10,518 bases of DNA from JBBRLA01 sp038231615 (GTDB lineage Bacteria > Myxococcota_A > Polyangia > Palsa-1104 > JAEUJZ01), in contig JBBRLA010000270.1 in assembly GCA_038231615.1 (NCBI GenBank), positions 1 to 10,518 on the forward strand, in the 5' to 3' direction. Below are positions 1 through 5,804 of this stretch, piece by piece. The notes beneath the pieces are model-generated. The model was given only the letters and a program-made list of their open reading frames with translations, was not told the origin of the DNA and ran no database searches. How positions within the stretch are numbered: position 1 is the first letter of the stretch; the number at the start of each line of letters is the position of its first letter. The translations under genes and the position numbers were made by a program.

Positions 1-1
1 A

Positions 2-162
2 AGAAGCACATGGCCGGAGCAGATTTGGGCGCACGACCGGAGCGACCGAGGGAGCGTACTACTGTACGTGACCGAAGGGAGTGTGGGGGCACCTCCCGCC
101 GCTTCGCGAATGCGAAGCGGCGGGGGAGACGTACGCCCAAAGCTGCCCGGCCAGGTGCTTCT
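2..162. repeat. Large imperfect inverted-repeat element with nested hairpin
   Basis: Bases 2-31 pair with 134-162. The sub-stems are 2-11/153-162 with one mismatch, 12-17/147-152 perfect, A18 bulged, 19-22/143-146 perfect, one A·G mismatch at 23/142, and 24-31/134-141 perfect. The arms are about 30 nt and enclose about 100 nt, including a perfect hairpin at 95-124. The right arm ends one base before the stop codon of the Sel1 gene. The left arm may continue beyond the window edge. It could be a MITE-like or intergenic repeat, or a structured RNA. No transposase or clear target duplication is visible. The pairing is read directly from the sequence; its nature is unknown. Confidence 0.7.
95..124. 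other. Perfect 13-bp hairpin with 4-nt loop
   Basis: Left arm 95-107 is exactly complementary to right arm 112-124 around the loop GAAT (108-111). It lies inside the larger inverted repeat. Neither strand has a T-tract after the stem, so it is not a canonical intrinsic terminator, although it could still slow or end transcription leaving the Sel1 gene. A weaker 5-bp hairpin (55-59/64-68) lies in the same enclosed segment. Confidence 0.75.
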
Positions 163-163
163 G

Positions 164-673
164 TTACTTTAGCTTTTTGCAGGCCCATGGATCGCCCCAC
201 AGACACCCCCTTCCAAGAAGGAGCACCGCCCGCTCCGGGTCCCTTGCCACGCCCCGCCCGACCGCATACATCGCCCCGAGGTTGCTGCACCCGGGCGCAT
301 CGCCCCCGTCGCAAGCCTTCTCGAAGAAGCCCGCCGCGCGGACCTCGTCACGAACGACACCGCGGCCATCGGCGTACATCACCCCCAGGTTGCGGCAGGC
401 CAGTGCCACCCCTCCGCCGCATGCCTGCTGAAAGAATGAGTCCGCTTGTACCTGATCAGGCGGGACGCCCTGTCCATCGGTATAGAGCACGCCCAGATGG
501 TAGCAGCCGAGCGCATCTCCTCGGGAGCAGGCGGCCCGATCCGCCGCCACCGCGCTCGCGACGACGGGGTCGTTCGGGGAGGACGGTCTACGGGTCGCAT
601 GGCCCGCACCCGTGCAAGCGACGCAGAAGAGGGCGACGGCCGGCCAGGGAGCAGATGTCGGGCGACGAAACAT
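164..673 (-). CDS. Sel1-repeat (Hcp-like) cysteine-rich lipoprotein
   Basis: The 169-residue protein starts with a short basic segment and a hydrophobic stretch (about 9-20) ending at C20, in an atypical lipobox C-V-A-C, so it is probably exported and perhaps lipidated. The mature part is built of 36-residue Sel1/TPR-like repeats. Cysteines sit at 49, 85, 121 and 157, and partners at 57, 93, 129 and 165, giving an exact 36-residue period typical of Helicobacter cysteine-rich (Hcp) proteins, where each pair forms a disulfide within a repeat. The motif N/H-L-G-x-x-Y-x-x-G-x-G-V recurs three times; the fourth repeat stops just after its second cysteine. Such proteins act as binding scaffolds; no enzyme activity is indicated. 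The ATG lies 4 nt after the stop of the upstream Uma2-like gene, with no good ribosome binding site, which suggests translational coupling. The stop abuts the inverted repeat at 2-162. Confidence 0.85.
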   Translation of the reverse strand: MFRRPTSAPWPAVALFCVACTGAGHATRRPSSPNDPVVASAVAADRAACSRGDALGCYHLGVLYTDGQGVPPDQVQADSFFQQACGGGVALACRNLGVMYADGRGVVRDEVRAAGFFEKACDGGDAPGCSNLGAMYAVGRGVARDPERAVLLLGRGCLWGDPWACKKLK

Positions 674-677
674 GCGA

Positions 678-1601
678 TCAGGTGAACAAGTCTTCCACGC
701 AGGAGGCGGTGACCGCCCGGATCATCCAGCGCAAAAGGGTGTCCGGGTCCGCACAGGCCAGGATGCGCCGTCGGCTCACGTCATCCACGGTCACGCTGCG
801 TGCCGCCATCGTCGTCAGGATGGCCTGGACCATAGCACGCCGTTCGCCGCGCTCTTCGCCGCGCTGCTCGATGAGCCGGATGGCGGGGTTGCCCTGCGCA
901 TCCAGGGCCTCGGCCACGAAGTCGTTGACCACGGCCTGCACCTTCTGGACCGCGACCCCCCCCATGGCGCCCCGGGCAATGAGCAGCACCAGCGAGAGCG
1001 GCAACGGGCGGACCAGGGTGCGCGGGTCCGAGATGGCGTCCTCCTTCATAGGCCGCATCTTCTCGGCGGCCGGGTCCCATTCGTGCGCCGTCTGATCCTG
1101 CACCATGATTGCGAAGATGCGCCGCACTCCGCGCTGGCTCATATTGGCCGCCTTGCCCCGCAGGTCCGACAGGCGCTGCGTGTTGCCTATCTCGAAGACC
1201 AGTTCTTCCAGGTACCGCTGGCCCGTGTCCGGGTTGGTCCCCCCCTGCCGGACCGACAGGTCCGCGGCGAAGTCGTCGCCTTCGCTGTAGCGGGTCAGCA
1301 TGTCAATGGACCCCACGTAGCCCGGCTGTAGTACGGCCCCCAGCACTCGACTGAAGTCGAACTGGGTGTCTCCATGAGGGGGCTCCGAGGCCATGGTCTC
1401 CATGCGCACGCCGCCGACCATCTCCTCGCGGGTCTCGGGGGTGACCAGGCGGCTGTCCAGCGGTGGGAAGCTGGTGCCCGGCCCCGGGCAGATGACCTGC
1501 GGAGGACGGGTGCCCAATGAGGAGGGCGAGGCAGGCGTCACCCTGCCTGGATCGCCGTGAGCGCCGGGAAAGCTGTAGCCACCACCACGCGATGTGCTCA
1601 T
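678..1601 (-). CDS. Uma2-like PD-(D/E)XK family protein
   Basis: The 307-residue protein (from the ATG at 1601) has a low-complexity Pro/Gly-rich N-terminus (1-50) and then a domain resembling the Uma2/DUF820 restriction-endonuclease-like fold. The likely active-site set is D114 (in A-A-D-L-S), E137 (in V-F-E-I-G-N) and K150, followed by the family-like G-V-R-R-I-F-A-I segment (158-165). H76 lies in the conserved-looking P-P-H-G-D. A charged linker rich in Glu/Arg (245-256) leads to a helical tail (257-307) like those of Rpn/Uma2 proteins. Family members are often annotated as endonucleases or transposase-associated, but biochemical roles are poorly defined. A TTG at 1637 would add 12 residues; neither start has a strong ribosome binding site. 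It lies 81 nt downstream of the TerB-like gene and 4 nt upstream of the Sel1 gene, all in the same direction. Confidence 0.8.
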   Translation of the reverse strand: MSTSRGGGYSFPGAHGDPGRVTPASPSSLGTRPPQVICPGPGTSFPPLDSRLVTPETREEMVGGVRMETMASEPPHGDTQFDFSRVLGAVLQPGYVGSIDMLTRYSEGDDFAADLSVRQGGTNPDTGQRYLEELVFEIGNTQRLSDLRGKAANMSQRGVRRIFAIMVQDQTAHEWDPAAEKMRPMKEDAISDPRTLVRPLPLSLVLLIARGAMGGVAVQKVQAVVNDFVAEALDAQGNPAIRLIEQRGEERGERRAMVQAILTTMAARSVTVDDVSRRRILACADPDTLLRWMIRAVTASCVEDLFT

Positions 1602-1682
1602 ACGCCAACCGTAGCAGCATCCCTGCCCGCCGTCCAACCCAGGGATGATCCCATCGCTGCCGCTGTCAAGGACGTCGGCGGC

Positions 1683-2057
1683 TCAGCGCCCCTGCAAGAT
1701 CGGATAGGACGATTCGATCTCCCGGGCTTTCTGCTCGCTCAGGCCCAGACCGTGGCGCAAGCGATTCAGCAAGGTCCGCTCGGCCTCGGCGAACTCCTGG
1801 TCGATGGCGGCCAGGCGAGCGGCGGCGTTGTAGATCCCCTCGCGGACCTGGGGCGAAAGCCCCGCCAGGTTGGTGGTGTCCAGCTCGACCTTGCGGGTCA
1901 AGAAGCCGTACGCTGTCGCGCGCTCCTCTTCGGTTAGCACCTTGGCCCGCTCAATGAGTCGCTTCATCGCCGCGGCCTCGGAGTCGGCGATCACGTCGTC
2001 GGCCCAGGCCAGCGCGGCCCAGACGCGAATGATGGACAGGAACTGACTCTCGTTCAT
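1683..2057 (-). CDS. TerB-like (tellurite resistance TerB fold) protein
   Basis: The 124-residue, all-helical, soluble protein has no signal peptide. It has the two-fold pattern of the TerB/DjlA-N fold: an aromatic/alanine-rich helix ending in an acidic motif (A-D-D-V-I-A-D-S-E, 19-27), and a second acidic motif near the C-terminal half (I-D-Q-E-F-A-E-A-E, 85-93). These acidic patches bind metal in characterised TerB. Members outside ter operons are of unknown function, and no other ter gene is visible here. The ATG at 2057 begins the recognisable domain; the frame is open further upstream to 2189, but that stretch overlaps the start of divergent bioA and looks non-coding. It is first in the minus-strand cluster ahead of the Uma2-like and Sel1 genes. 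Confidence 0.8.
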   Translation of the reverse strand: MNESQFLSIIRVWAALAWADDVIADSEAAAMKRLIERAKVLTEEERATAYGFLTRKVELDTTNLAGLSPQVREGIYNAAARLAAIDQEFAEAERTLLNRLRHGLGLSEQKAREIESSYPILQGR

Positions 2058-2155
2058 CTTCCCATCATAGAGCGGTTGCCCGAAAATAGGGAAGCCCGTG
2101 CAGGTAAGTAGACTCGGCGGCCGACCCGTCGTAGGCTGCGCCCGCGGAGAAGACC
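2058..2155. promoter_or_regulatory. Divergent intergenic region between terB-like gene and bioA
   Basis: These 98 bases must carry promoters for both divergent units. On the minus strand TATGAT (2064-2069) resembles a -10 box, but it lies only 6 nt before the TerB-like ATG and has no good -35, so it would imply a leaderless or nearly leaderless transcript. On the plus strand GGAG (2146-2149) is a well-spaced ribosome binding site for bioA. No clear BirA-type or BioR-type palindromic operator was seen. The region's role is inferred from gene orientation. Confidence 0.35.
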
Positions 2156-3475
2156 ATGCATCAGCCACCTCCCAGTCCCTGCCCGGCACTGCGGGATCAC
2201 AACGACCCCGGCGACAGAGACCGCCGCTTCCTGTGGCACCCGTTCACCCAGATGGCCGGATGGGAGCCGCTGGTCATCGCCGCCGCCGAGGGCTGCTGGC
2301 TGATCGACGTCCAGGGACGCCGCTACCTGGACGGGGTCTCGTCCCTGTGGGTCAATGTCCACGGCCATCGAAAAAAGGAGCTGGATCAGGCCGTCCGCGA
2401 CCAGCTCGATCAGGTGGCCCACTCCACGCTCCTGGGCCTGGCCAACCTCCCCTCGATCGATCTGGCCGAGGCGCTGTGTCGCGTCGCGCCCGCTGGGCTG
2501 AGCCGGGTTTTCTACTCGGACTCGGGCAGCACCGCCGTCGAGGTGGCGCTGAAGATCGCGTTTCAGACCCACCGCCACCGCGGCAATTCGCGGCGCTCCC
2601 GCTTCCTTTCGCTGACCAACGCCTACCACGGCGATACCCTGGGCTCGGTCTCGGTGGGCGGCATCGATCTGTTTCACAAGCTTTTCCAGCCACTTCTGTT
2701 CCACGTGCTGCACATCCCGCCGGACCCGGCGGCGCTGCATCAGGCATTCGAAAAATATGGCGAAGAACTCTGCGCCTTCGTGGTGGAGCCGCTGGTGCAG
2801 GGGGCGGCGGGCATGCTGCTCCAGCCGCCCGGATTCCTGGCGCTGGCCCGCGAGCTGTGCACCCGGCACGGCGTGTTGCTCATCGCCGACGAGGTGGCCA
2901 CCGGGTTCGGACGCACCGGGACGCTCTTCGCCTGCGAGCAGGAGGGGGTCAGCCCGGACCTCCTGTGCCTGGCCAAGGGCATCACCGGGGGCTACCTGCC
3001 CCTGGCCGCCACCCTGGCCACCGAGGAGATCTTCGAAAGCTTCCTGGGTGAACCTTCGCAGCAGCGGACCTTTTTCCACGGACACAGCTACACTGGCAAC
3101 CCTCTTTGCTGCGCTGTCGCCCTGGCCAGCCTGCGGATCTTTGAAAAAGACCACGTGCTCGCGGGACTCGTCGCCAAGATCGCCCTGCTCTCGCGGCTTT
3201 TGCACGAGAGGCTGGGTATTCATCCTCACGTCCTGGAAATACGACAGCTCGGCATGATGATCGGGATCGAGCTGCAAAAGGCCCCATCCTTGGCCTACCC
3301 TGCGGAGAAGACCATGGGTGCTAAGGTGTGCGTGGAAGCGCGCCGCCACGGGGTCATCCTGCGGCCCCTGGGAAATGTGGTGGTGCTGATGCCGCCGCTG
3401 TGCATCTCCGCGGACGAGATCGGCATCCTGGTGGACGCCACCGCCCGCGCCATCGACGCGGTGTGCGGCGAGTAG
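2156..3475 (+). CDS. bioA: Adenosylmethionine-8-amino-7-oxononanoate aminotransferase
   Basis: This PLP-dependent class III aminotransferase converts KAPA (8-amino-7-oxononanoate) to DAPA (7,8-diaminopelargonate) in biotin synthesis, in the cytoplasm. Its 439 residues match the usual family length. Visible motifs are W-H-P-F-T-Q-M (27-33) in the substrate entrance, D-S-G-S-T-A-V-E (122-129) for the cofactor phosphate, Y-H-G-D-T (157-161), the PLP-binding D245 in A-D-E-V-A-T-G-F-G-R-T-G, Schiff-base lysine K274 in L-A-K-G-I-T-G-G, H-G-H-S-Y-T-G-N-P (308-316), and R403 in L-R-P-L-G-N for substrate carboxylate. The amino donor (SAM or lysine) cannot be told from the sequence. The ATG has GGAG 6 nt upstream, which supports this start. 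bioD follows after 8 nt, so the two form an operon. Confidence 0.97.
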   Translation: MHQPPPSPCPALRDHNDPGDRDRRFLWHPFTQMAGWEPLVIAAAEGCWLIDVQGRRYLDGVSSLWVNVHGHRKKELDQAVRDQLDQVAHSTLLGLANLPSIDLAEALCRVAPAGLSRVFYSDSGSTAVEVALKIAFQTHRHRGNSRRSRFLSLTNAYHGDTLGSVSVGGIDLFHKLFQPLLFHVLHIPPDPAALHQAFEKYGEELCAFVVEPLVQGAAGMLLQPPGFLALARELCTRHGVLLIADEVATGFGRTGTLFACEQEGVSPDLLCLAKGITGGYLPLAATLATEEIFESFLGEPSQQRTFFHGHSYTGNPLCCAVALASLRIFEKDHVLAGLVAKIALLSRLLHERLGIHPHVLEIRQLGMMIGIELQKAPSLAYPAEKTMGAKVCVEARRHGVILRPLGNVVVLMPPLCISADEIGILVDATARAIDAVCGE

Positions 3476-3483
3476 CGGCAGTG

Positions 3484-4191
3484 ATGCGTCCGTGCCTCTT
3501 CATCACTGGCACCGACACCGGGGTCGGCAAGACCACTGTATCGCGGGCGCTCCTTTCTTGCTGGCGCCGACAGGGGCGGCGGGTGACCCCGCTCAAGCCG
3601 TTCGAGACCGGCTGCGGCCCAAACCTTCGCGCCCTGGATGCGGAGGCCCTGGCTCTGGCGGCCGGGACGGATCCGGCGATGGCGTGCCTTTCACGCTGGG
3701 AGGCCCCGCTGGCACCACAGGCGGCAGCGCTGCACGCGGGCCGATCGCTAAACCGGGGCGACGTGCTGGACCTACTGGCTGCGGCCCGGCTGCTTCCCGG
3801 GAAGCGCCTTTTGGTAGAAGGGGCCGGAGGCTTGCTAGTGCCGATCGCCCCGGGCTATACCATGGGCGATCTGATCGCCGAGATGGGCGCCTCAGTGCTG
3901 ATCGTGGCGCGCTCTCGCCTGGGGACGATCAACCACACGCTGCTGACAGTCTCCGAATGTCGCAGGCGCGGCTTGCCTTTGCTCGGGGTGGTATTCAGCC
4001 GCACAGAGGGGGCCTTCGCGGCGGACGAGGTCGACAATGCCCGCTTGATCGGCGAACACGGCGCGGTGGAGATTTTCGGCACTTTGCCGCACGCCCCCCG
4101 GGCCGATGACACGGCACTGGCGGTGTTGGCCGCAAAGCATCTGGATCTGGACGGGCTCTGGCAGCGTTGGGAGACGATCGCCCGGCGCTGA
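3484..4191 (+). CDS. bioD: ATP-dependent dethiobiotin synthetase
   Basis: BioD closes the ureido ring of DAPA with CO2 and ATP to give dethiobiotin, the step directly after BioA. The 235-residue protein has the family P-loop G-T-D-T-G-V-G-K-T at 9-17, the substrate/ATP lysine K38 in L-K-P-F-E-T-G-C, the acidic V-E-G-A-G-G-L-L-V-P motif (111-120), and the L-G-T-I-N-H-T motif (146-152) that helps form the dimer active site. The ATG at 3484 places the P-loop at the usual distance; a GTG directly before it (3481) is an alternative start, and no strong ribosome binding site is seen, consistent with coupling to bioA. The last 337 nt are covered on the opposite strand by the run-on reading frame of the convergent RlpA-like gene. 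bioF, bioB and bioC are not in the window. Confidence 0.95.
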   Translation: MRPCLFITGTDTGVGKTTVSRALLSCWRRQGRRVTPLKPFETGCGPNLRALDAEALALAAGTDPAMACLSRWEAPLAPQAAALHAGRSLNRGDVLDLLAAARLLPGKRLLVEGAGGLLVPIAPGYTMGDLIAEMGASVLIVARSRLGTINHTLLTVSECRRRGLPLLGVVFSRTEGAFAADEVDNARLIGEHGAVEIFGTLPHAPRADDTALAVLAAKHLDLDGLWQRWETIARR

Positions 4192-4616
4192 GGCGGGCCC
4201 CGGTCGGGCGTGCTCAACAACTCGACCTGCACCGGCACCACCCCTTCCCGCACCATGTCGATCGCCTGGGCCGCGGCATAGCTCAGATCGATGATCCGGC
4301 CCCGCACATAGGGGCCGCGATCATTAATGCGTACCTTCACTTGCTTGCCATTGCGCAGGTTGCGCACAAGGACGGTGGAGCCGAGTCGCAGGGTGCGGTG
4401 CGCCGCGGTCATGGCATACATGTTGAACCGCTCGCCGCTGGCCGTCTGCGAGCCATGCTCGCTCTTGCCGTAGTAGCTGGCCTTGCCCTCCTGCACCTGC
4501 CGCGCCCCACCCTCCGCGGCAAGCGCCGACGGGGTGGCTGTGCTCCATAGCACCGCCACCGCCGAGAAGCCGCTGAACCATGCCGCTGCATTTCGCATGG
4601 TCACAAGGTACAGCAT
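3855..4616 (-). CDS. RlpA-like double-psi beta-barrel envelope protein with antisense run-on tail
   Basis: The N-terminus carries a hydrophobic signal peptide (about 8-34, cleavage near A-L-A-A), so the protein is exported. Residues 41-134 form a full RlpA-type double-psi beta-barrel: G-K-A-S-Y-Y-G (44-50), T-A-S-G-E-R-F-N (58-65), M-T-A-A-H-R-T-L (69-76) and I-N-D-R-G-P-Y (97-103), with D99 and H73 at conserved places. RlpA proteins cleave denuded glycan strands or bind peptidoglycan at the septum. No SPOR domain is present. The start at 4616 is supported by GGAAG (4621-4625, read on the minus strand); an inner ATG at 4598 is possible. The domain ends near residue 134 (about 4215), but no stop follows in frame, so the ORF continues 119 residues antisense to bioD. 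That tail is Ser/Arg-rich and looks like a shadow. A TGA in the +1 frame (4216-4214) falls exactly at the domain end. The domain call is firm; the 3' end is doubtful. Confidence 0.8.
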   Translation of the reverse strand: MLYLVTMRNAAAWFSGFSAVAVLWSTATPSALAAEGGARQVQEGKASYYGKSEHGSQTASGERFNMYAMTAAHRTLRLGSTVLVRNLRNGKQVKVRINDRGPYVRGRIIDLSYAAAQAIDMVREGVVPVQVELLSTPDRGPPQRRAIVSQRCQSPSRSRCFAANTASAVSSARGACGKVPKISTAPCSPIKRALSTSSAAKAPSVRLNTTPSKGKPRLRHSETVSSVWLIVPRRERATISTEAPISAIRSPMV

Positions 4617-5068
4617 GTTTCTTCCGCGGCAAGCTGAAAAAAACGATCAAGGATCAAAAACATCGCAATGTAGCGGAGAGCAAATCGTGATCGCAGTCGC
4701 CGATCGATCGACACAAATGGGACCTGAAATGCCCTACAATTATTGTCAACGAATCGGCGATCTTGCTGTCCGCAGACGCAACCCTCGACGAAAAACCGCC
4801 CGCGGGAGCGCAGCGGCACCCGCGGTCGATCCGAACGAACCAGTCGGGAAGATCAGCCCGCGATTGGGCGTTCAACTACTCGCGATCAACGATTTTCTCC
4901 GGGATAAACTGATCTGCGCGACCAGAGAATATTTGGACCGCTCATTACGTTTTTTATTGCTTAAATCTTTCTCAGGTAAGGATCGCAGCCTGTTCCCGCT
5001 GTTCTCCGCCTTTTTCGGTCGCCCTTCCGGGTTGCCGAAACGAACGGCTCGGGTCACTATCCCTTGCA
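4617..5068. other. GATC-dense, less GC-rich intergenic region
   Basis: No recognisable gene lies here. The stretch is visibly richer in A/T than its neighbours, with A-tracts near 4637-4643 and T-rich sequence at 4949-4970. It holds eleven GATC sites between 4645 and 4984. It must contain promoters for the divergent RlpA-like gene and the winged-helix/mutS unit. On the minus strand a consensus TTGACA lies at 4744-4749, but the expected -10 position is poor. A plus-strand frame is open through the whole region (a 207-codon ORF covers 4483-5106, with an inner ATG at 4729), but its product matches nothing I know and its upstream part is antisense to RlpA; I do not call it as a gene. Confidence 0.5.
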
Positions 5069-5800
5069 TTGCCGACTTCTCCAGTGAATTCCACCCCCTT
5101 GCCTGAAGCATCGCGGGTCGAACTGCCGATCCTCCAGGAACTGGAGGATGTCGGCGGCAGCGATCAGGTGCGCCGCCTGCACACCCGCCTCCTGCGCCAC
5201 TTCCCCCAGCTTCTATTGGATACCGCGGCCCATCCCCAAAAGCGCTGGCTCCGCCTGGTGAACCGCGCCGGGCGGCGGCTGGAGGAACGCGGCGAACTTT
5301 CCCGCGACCGTACCCGCTGGGATCTGACCGACAAGGGCCGCCGCCGGGTCCAGGCCGAGGCCTTGCACCCGATCGCCCCGCCTGCACCCGCCTCCCCGGT
5401 CACTGCCCGAGGGCTGACCCACAAGGAGGCACAGGGCCTGCTCGTGGAACTCGGCAGCCTGCTGGGCAGGCATGCCGAAATCGAGTTCGAGACCTACGAC
5501 GTGGTGTGGCGCGAAAGCTCCGGCGCCCCCCGGCTGAGCCATGTTTTCGAGGTGCAAGTGGCCGGCAATGTGGACAGCGCCCTGACCCGCCTGAAGCGCG
5601 CCCACGAGACCCAGCGTTCCCGCCTGTATCTGGTCATCGCCGACGAACGCGACGGCGAGTTCGCCGCCCGGCGCTTGCAGAACGCCTTCCCCGAACTGGC
5701 CGGCATCTTGACCGTGATCGGCGCGGGTGAACTTTTCCGACTGCACCAGGCCGTGAAACCCCATACCACCTTGATAGAGAAGCTTACCGCCCGAGACTGA
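5069..5800 (+). CDS. Winged-helix (Mrr_N-like) protein with PD-(D/E)XK nuclease-like domain
   Basis: The protein has 243 residues from the earliest start. Residues about 17-97 resemble the Mrr N-terminal winged-helix domain: V-E-L-P-I-L-Q-E-L, then R-L-V-N-R-A-G-R-R-L-E-E-R-G-E-L and a wing with W-D-L-T-D-K-G-R-R-R-V, so DNA binding is likely. After a Pro/Ala linker (101-111), residues 118-240 look like a restriction-endonuclease-like fold: E139 and D144 (Y-D-V-V-W), a hydrophobic strand with E161-V-Q163, then K176 in a helix, and a further strand L-Y-L-V-I (187-191). The second active-site half reads E-x-Q rather than E-x-K, so catalysis is uncertain. The TTG at 5069 is the earliest start; GTG at 5084 and TTG at 5099 are alternatives, and none has a good ribosome binding site. 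No internal Met exists. The stop lies 4 nt before mutS, so the two are probably co-transcribed and coupled. Domain calls are inference from motif pattern. Confidence 0.75.
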   Translation: MPTSPVNSTPLPEASRVELPILQELEDVGGSDQVRRLHTRLLRHFPQLLLDTAAHPQKRWLRLVNRAGRRLEERGELSRDRTRWDLTDKGRRRVQAEALHPIAPPAPASPVTARGLTHKEAQGLLVELGSLLGRHAEIEFETYDVVWRESSGAPRLSHVFEVQVAGNVDSALTRLKRAHETQRSRLYLVIADERDGEFAARRLQNAFPELAGILTVIGAGELFRLHQAVKPHTTLIEKLTARD

Positions 5801-5804
5801 TGCC

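Noticed and set aside
10..1095. 361-codon plus-strand frame at the window start
   Set aside because: It is antisense to the Sel1 and Uma2-like genes and crosses the inverted repeat; the Arg/Pro-rich product shows no domain.
2058..2155. BirA or BioR operator before bioA
   Set aside because: No long palindrome resembling either known operator was seen in the gap.
1683..2189. Longer TerB-like start at 2189
   Set aside because: The added 44 residues would overlap the bioA start and its ribosome binding site and look non-coding; the domain begins at the ATG at 2057.
2054..3349. 431-codon minus-strand open frame opposite bioA
   Set aside because: Same cause: a codon-bias shadow of bioA with no recognisable motif.
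4176..4212. Terminator at the bioD/RlpA junction
   Set aside because: A 7-bp pairing with a wobble can be drawn, but no T-tract follows on either strand.
4645..4984. Replication origin in the GATC-rich gap
   Set aside because: No good DnaA box was found (the best, near 4899-4908, matches about 6 of 9 positions), and dnaA, dnaN or other origin neighbours are absent.
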